8,001 nucleotides of DNA from Planctomycetota bacterium. Lineage in GTDB: Bacteria; Planctomycetota; Planctomycetia; Pirellulales; Pirellulaceae. Below are positions 6,301 to 8,001 of this stretch, piece by piece; positions within the stretch are counted from its first letter, which is position 1, and every line of letters begins with the position of its first letter. The notes beneath the pieces were generated by a model that had not been told where the DNA came from, did not search any database, and worked only from the letters and a program-made list of their open reading frames with translations. Made by a program: the position numbers and the translations under genes. Location: assembly GCA_026692885.1 (NCBI GenBank), contig JAPLNJ010000324.1, positions 1 to 8,001 on the forward strand. The letters are read 5' to 3'.

Positions 6301-8001
6301 TCTCACGGTCCAGCACGCGAGCACCGAACATGCCGACCAGCGAGCCGGACGGGTTGTTGACCGTCAGCGTATGGTATCCATTCGTCTTGGTCGCATCCAA
6401 CGCCACTTCCGTGCCATTCAAAATCACAGGCGTGAGTGTGTTGCCGGCCGCGTTCGGCGGCAGCGTCGGATCAATTTTGAACGCCGGGGTCACAAGTTTG
6501 AATGCCTCCAACACGTTTTGAGCGATTTTGGCCGCGTCGTCTGTGGGCAGGAAGGGGACCGGGATGTGGCCGAGCACGGGCAGGTTCGGCATAATAGTGC
6601 CGTCGACCCATTCGAAGATCACATTGGGCTGCCCGTTCCGGATGACCCCATCCGTCACCGTGAAGGTGTCGGTATCTCGAATGGCGGCGCCACCAGCGGC
6701 TGGAATCACGAGTCTCAGCGGGCCGGACACATGCAAGGTGGTGGAAGTGCTCACATCCGGCTGTCCCGTCTGCGTCAACCGGCCGGTGGCAGGCGTGAGC
6801 AACCGGTGGAAGACGGTGCCGCCCAGATAAACACTCCCGTCGCCAATAGCCGCTGCTTTCGGCAAACTGATTAGACCGGCCGCCGACTTGACGGCCGCTG
6901 CGACCTTAGCCGCGACCTCGTCATTCGTGTCGGCGACCGAGAAGGAGATTCCGATGACTCCAGGAGGCAGAACCGTCGTCCCGCCGCTGTCGATATCCAG
7001 GTCAATGAACTGGAAAGTTTGGTCCACGGTGGCCGTGGCAGGATTCCCGTCATGGTCGAACTGCACGGTAAACGTCTCGGTGTTCCGCACGGGGTTCGAC
7101 ACGTACAACGACCGCAGACTCGTGCCGGAACCGGCGGTGTTCACCGTGGCTCCCAGCTGGGCGCCGAGGCTGACCAAACCGGCGCCGAGGTTCGAAGTTC
7201 CGAGCAGGTCCAGGCCCGATGTCTGCAGGGCAAAAACCATGGCGTCGGCGATGTTGTCGAGGGTTGTCGCGAAGCGAAGGTCGACAGCCTGATTGCCTAG
7301 TGTGACAAGGCCGTCCATATCGAACTCGAATCGCACCGTCCGGCTGCCGTCGGAAACTTGGAAGGTTTGCCCATCCTGCACACCACCCACCCCCATACCC
7401 ACGGAATCGATCGCCAGGCCGAGCGTCTTCACCGACACTGAAAAACTGGCCAAGGCCGAATCCAGGGTGTAGGCAGTGGGTGCTCCCAGATGTACCAAGC
7501 CCGGCTGCCCGTCGATCAACTTGGCCTTGAGGTTCAGTCCCTTCTGTTGGGCCAACGTGCCGTTCAACGCCTTGACGATCGCATTCGCGATCTGGACCTG
7601 CGTGTCGGCAGGGCCAAACGGAATCGGAATGTTGCCAGACTGCGGTGTTCCACCGTTGAGGACCATCTCGAACGTCACGCCCGGCGCCGCGCCGTTGCCA
7701 ACCACGAACCGTTGACCCTCGGTCACCCCCGTGGGACTAGCACCCGCAGCGGGGACCTGCAACGACAGCGTCGTCGGCACGTGCAGAATGAAGCCGCTGT
7801 CAAACTCAAACTTGACTTGGTTGCCCGGGTCGTCCGTGATTTGGAATTGGTCGCCGTCGTGAACCTGTTCGGCCAGGGGAACGTTGATCACGAAGCGATC
7901 GCGATTGTTCAACTTGACGACGTAAACCCTATTATCTGGCCACAGACCGGCGGTGGGTGTCAGGATAATCGTATGGCTCGTGCTGTCGTAGCGGTAGGTG
8001 T
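1..8001 (-). CDS. Internal part of a giant multi-domain repeat surface protein (partial at both ends)
   Basis: One minus-strand frame is open across the whole window, giving 2,666 complete codons with no start or stop; the protein runs from high to low coordinates. In order, by residue of this fragment: Ig-like tail (1-40), FEFD-type modules (about 45-725), LDYGDA/GARH/DGQP header (726-826), two FEFD modules, three tandem FEFD super-repeats (1080-1723), GEVED domain (1757-1864), and six cadherin-like modules (1866-2666). I found no cysteine, which fits an extracellular protein. No catalytic motif or membrane segment is visible. Such architectures are known from secreted or cell-surface giants of Planctomycetota; adhesion or structural function is inferred. 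The signal peptide should lie beyond base 8001 and any sorting or anchoring signal below base 1. All plus-strand open frames in the window are antisense shadows of this gene. Confidence 0.95.
374..763 (-). other. Tandem surface module C5
   Basis: Contains NGSPVRTAAAPAAINVNED, NATAVSLGLNGLSYLPG, DEAAQTLKYKVISIPPAITV, LQGLKYKTVLDANGSGSLTW and SLTITVNAV. It aligns with C6 nearly end to end and shares most landmark residues (VNED, AVSLGL, ITVWLA, LQGLKYKTV, ANG-G). This is the tandem-95-like type of cadherin-fold repeat. Confidence 0.8.
764..1126 (-). other. Tandem surface module C4 (PTLDPIGNETVLEN type)
   Basis: Starts PTLDPIGNETVLENVAGTQT, then LTGISGSAGRFSKVASVTAI, SLNPGLIPAPLISYDDNASV, SFIPAADKNTVTSGTAVIRV and DFTVTVTPV. 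The pattern 'P-x-L-x-x-I-x-N-x-x-x-x-E-N/D-A-G-x-Q-T-V ... L-x-G-I-S' is a widespread repeat of giant surface proteins in Planctomycetota and Verrucomicrobiota. It differs from C1-C3 and from C5/C6. Confidence 0.7.
1127..1588 (-). other. Cadherin-like module C3
   Basis: Starts NDQPKVTPPSAP, then IKIADVDANE, MELTAARGVLTLGS, the segment FRGTLGSITVALDGLSF, PERNYFGSEASVVVKVDDRG, and ends STIAILVKSV. It is the longest of the cadherin-like modules (154 codons), partly through a Pro/Ser/Gln linker (PAQPSQPSPG) near its end. Confidence 0.75.
1589..1990 (-). other. Cadherin-like module C2 (variant)
   Basis: Contains GNTLTVTSIRVIDLDLAPDS, a strand LLTVTLSIPA, a segment QLTGTLAELNLTLAAGVTYT (equivalent to the 'G....l...l..l.y' segment of C1), and an Asp/Asn-rich turn DGDFNDNRNGGP, closing with ETLTISVTPI. 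Its core is less regular than that of C1. Confidence 0.65.
1991..2404 (-). other. Cadherin-like module C1
   Basis: Starts NDVPQLKVPSSL directly after the GEVED domain. It contains IQVSDLDAG (a D-x-D-A-type loop), LTLSVLHGRLLV, the segment LSGTLDQINATL, LTYQNLPPNYIGADLLTVLV, and DDFGNTG. This order ('DxD', 'v.hG.L', 'G....in..L..l.y.P...y.G.d.l.v.v.D') is that of the cadherin-like repeats common in giant bacterial surface proteins. Confidence 0.75.
2408..2731 (-). other. GEVED domain
   Basis: Residues 1757-1864 start with DGSDEDGVRLDG, continue with TPGVTVPLTITAST, the signature WIDFNSDGDWTD (the WIDFNSDGDW core at 2600-2629), EQVFRSVSVQPGLNQLFVTV, GETFARFRIS, and end with DGEVEDYRLEI (GEVEDY at 2423-2440). 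These are the standard landmarks of the GEVED family of bacterial extracellular beta domains. The D-x-N-x-D-G-D-W loop resembles a calcium-binding loop; binding is inferred. A linker (2732-2830, ending VHLPSSDRLARLALDG) joins it to the repeat array. Confidence 0.9.
2816..2860 (-). repeat. 18-bp direct microrepeat encoding a six-residue LDV(x)AP repeat
   Basis: On the plus strand, gacgtccaacggtgccag (2816-2833) is followed directly by gacgtccaacggtgccac (2834-2851) and a partial third copy, gacgtccac, from 2852. The protein reads VDVVAPLDVLAPLDVMANL. The repeat lies exactly at the end of unit III and looks like replication slippage within coding DNA. Confidence 0.9.
2831..3463 (-). repeat. Two-module super-repeat, unit III (633 bp)
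   Basis: Fragment residues 1513-1723. Submodule a has VVDGATFTIGDPSHVVTFEF plus D (3359-3421), and submodule b has VAAGQSFAVSDSGQTVTFVF plus DD (3059-3121). The end differs from units I and II: where those read VTK...ATVDVTL, this copy reads VTKVDVVAPLDVL, because an 18-bp microrepeat has replaced the linker. It is the last FEFD unit before the GEVED domain. Confidence 0.9.
3464..4096 (-). repeat. Two-module super-repeat, unit II (633 bp)
   Basis: Fragment residues 1302-1512, exactly 211 codons. Submodule a carries VVDGATFTIGDPSHVVTFEF plus D (3992-4054); submodule b carries VAAGQSFVLSDSAQTVTFVF plus DD (3692-3754). Equivalent motifs in unit III lie exactly 633 bp lower. The stretch 3907-4121, which starts in this unit and crosses into unit I, matches 3274-3488 with only three mismatches by my reading. 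The repeat keeps the frame, so the protein stays continuous. Confidence 0.9.
4097..4762 (-). repeat. Two-module super-repeat, unit I (666 bp)
   Basis: This 222-residue unit (fragment residues 1080-1301) contains two different FEFD submodules. Submodule a has VADGQTFTIGDPSHVVTFEF plus D (4658-4720), a helix TTVADAIKAAI, and FVLVDLGATTDYRLNT. Submodule b has VADGQSFAVSDSARTVTFVF plus DD (4325-4387), LQAVPFQPAYSANDLVNAM, GYLNANVTAQSLG and VSNVTKLVATVDVTL. It is 33 bp longer than units II and III because of two in-frame insertions, at about 4511-4543 and 4412-4423. It is the most divergent of the three units. Confidence 0.85.
4763..5110 (-). repeat. FEFD module 9
   Basis: Motif VQDGQTFTVSDGVY...TIFEFN (5042-5110), with N replacing the last D. 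It is followed by GHVPIPFLSTDNAAKIATAI and a helix, then LTDLGDGALHVDG and a tail with the strand LVLTTPAAGLGFQLL. The tail runs into the first of the three tandem super-repeats. Confidence 0.75.
5111..5521 (-). repeat. Linker and FEFD module 8
   Basis: A linker (SVDLRDSALTIAMGRAPYS) leads into the strand IQVPGTV and the motif VTEGTTFSITNDSVS...VTFEFD (5372-5446), whose hairpin loop is slightly extended. Then follow a helix (PAQIAAAIVQAVANAGLGL) and a beta segment DLGNGTVTIGG. The segment 'G-L-G-L-Q-P-A-D-L-G-N-G-T-V-T-I-G' is the clearest example in the window of the module's closing part. Confidence 0.75.
5522..5824 (-). other. LDYGDA / GARH / DGQP header block
   Basis: Residues 726-826 contain, in order, HATVTGISNYFLRAIQDLPG, ETQFTILMPGTVLDYGDA, PTLLAEDGARH, GPYLGDRVDGNADGQP and GVGDDLD. 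In giant proteins of Planctomycetota a very similar block (LDFGDAP...YPTLL..GARH...LG..VD.E.DGQP...GDD) usually stands immediately before a GEVED domain. Here FEFD modules follow instead. The Asp-rich end (VDGNADGQP...GDDLD) looks like a calcium-binding loop, which is inference. The family resemblance is from memory, without a database search. Confidence 0.7.
5825..6055 (-). repeat. Degenerate module lacking the FEFD hairpin
   Basis: This stretch keeps only the second half of the module pattern: HVTVTGIPGGAIAIPFVPSA, then a helix (DQLIQAMLGAINQ), then a beta strand GNTIFVDF. No F-E-F-D hairpin precedes it. A proline-rich linker (PATPPPYAPADF) joins it to the header block. It may be a decayed copy or a related but distinct domain. 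Confidence 0.45.
6056..6316 (-). repeat. FEFD module 6
   Basis: Canonical motif VLDRENFTISDGSTAVTFEF plus D (6254-6316), then a helix with FDEISVAVTRAIAGATAL and a beta segment LGGGAIRLFD. At 87 codons it is among the shortest complete copies in the window. Confidence 0.75.
6317..6682 (-). repeat. FEFD module 5 (FEWVD variant)
   Basis: The motif is IRDTDTFTVTDGV...VIFEWVD (6602-6682), so FEFD has become FEWVD and the hairpin loop is six or so residues longer than normal. It is followed by GHIPVPFLPTDDAAKIAQNV and a helix, then a tail NGYHTLTVNNPSGSL. The 'G-H-[IV]-P-[IV]-P-F-L-x-T-D' segment is shared with module 9 (4763-5110), so these two may be closer relatives than their neighbours. Confidence 0.7.
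6683..7087 (-). repeat. FEFD module 4 (divergent, duplicated hairpin)
   Basis: The hairpin is altered. TETFTVQFDHDGNPATATVD is followed by a second aromatic strand, QTFQFIDLDID (7001-7087 overall). The remainder is regular: GVIGISFSVADT, the helix EVAAKVAAAVKSAAGL, and IGDGSVYLGG. The loop HDGNPATATVD is Asp-rich and may bind a metal ion; that is inference. A longer tail with STSTTLHVSGPLRLVIPAAG links to module 5. Confidence 0.6.
7088..7381 (-). repeat. FEFD module 3
   Basis: The hairpin motif is canonical: VQDGQTFQVSDGSRTVRFEF followed by D (7319-7381). It is followed by a helix containing LDNIADAMVFALQ and a segment with NLGAGLVSLGAQLG, equivalent to the D-L-G-x-G-x-V-x-L-G segment of other copies. 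It ends in the short strand SLYVSNPV that leads to the next module. Confidence 0.75.
7382..7861 (-). repeat. FEFD modules 1 (truncated) and 2
   Basis: Module 1 carries the hairpin HDGDQFQITDD...VKFEFD at 7799-7861 but lacks the helix that normally follows; a strand (TTLSLQVPAAG) leads straight into module 2. Module 2 has a weakened motif (VTEGQRFVVG...VTFEM, 7664-7726), then IPIPFGPADT and the helix VQIANAIVKALN, then a beta segment with LVHLG and AYTLDSALASF. The usual pattern is hairpin, 'I-P-F-x-x-x-D/S', helix, then 'D-L-G-x-G-x-V-x-L-G'. I do not know a family name for this module. Confidence 0.7.
7880..8001 (-). other. C-terminal tail of an Ig-like domain (partial)
   Basis: Residues 1-40 of the fragment read as a beta sandwich tail: a TYRYDS strand, then TIILTPTAGL, then NRVYVVKL. 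The pattern 'hydrophobic strand, L-x-P-x-x-x-L, x-x-x-Y-x-V-x-L' resembles the end of SbsA-like bacterial Ig domains. The domain's beginning lies outside the window. It directly precedes the first FEFD motif with a short linker. Confidence 0.5.

Noticed and set aside
5195..6874. A 559-codon open frame on the plus strand
   Set aside because: It lies exactly antisense to the giant gene with codons in the same register. It stays open because the sense strand rarely uses TTA, CTA and TCA codons. Its translation is low-complexity and rich in Arg, Gly and His, with no domain pattern, while the minus strand gives clear domains.
1..8001. Possibility of promoters, terminators or RNA genes within the window
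   Set aside because: Every base is inside a continuous coding frame. I saw no stem-loop with a T-run, tRNA-like or rRNA-like segment, and no break in the protein pattern that would leave room for one.

Overview
The whole window lies inside one very large protein-coding gene on the minus strand. Read in the register whose plus-strand triplets start at positions 2, 5, 8 and so on, the minus strand has no stop codon from base 8001 to base 1: 2,666 complete codons, with neither the true start nor the true stop present. I translated every line of the window in this register and found continuous, domain-like protein without a frameshift. I also found no cysteine codon in it. There is no intergenic space, RNA gene, promoter, terminator, CRISPR array or insertion sequence that I can support.

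The base composition is GC-rich. The protein is a secreted or surface giant built from beta-rich repeats. The combination of an LDYGDA/GARH/DGQP 'header' block, a GEVED domain and strings of cadherin-like or Ig-like modules is typical of giant proteins of Planctomycetota, with related bacteria such as Verrucomicrobiota as the alternative. The phylum is an inference from domain style, not from a marker gene.

Layout in the direction of translation (from high to low coordinates): (a) the tail of an Ig-like domain (8001-7880); (b) a long array of modules carrying a hairpin motif that ends in F-E-F-D, followed by an amphipathic helix and a short beta segment (7861-5825), with variable spacing and some decayed copies; (c) a header block containing LDYGDA, GARH and DGQP (5824-5522); (d) two more FEFD modules (5521-4763); (e) three tandem two-module super-repeats of 666, 633 and 633 bp (4762-2831), parts of which are almost identical in DNA; (f) an 18-bp microrepeat and linker (2860-2732); (g) a GEVED domain (2731-2408); (h) six cadherin-like / tandem-95-like modules (2404-1), the last two clear duplicates and the last cut by the window edge.

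As a whole the gene most likely encodes an extracellular adhesin, matrix or cell-surface stalk protein, with repeats forming a long rod and Asp-rich loops that may bind calcium. No enzyme domain is visible. The most interesting points are the FEFD module family, which I cannot assign to a named family, the recent duplication of the 633-bp unit with visible slippage scars, and the separation of the header block from its usual GEVED partner by about 930 residues of FEFD modules.
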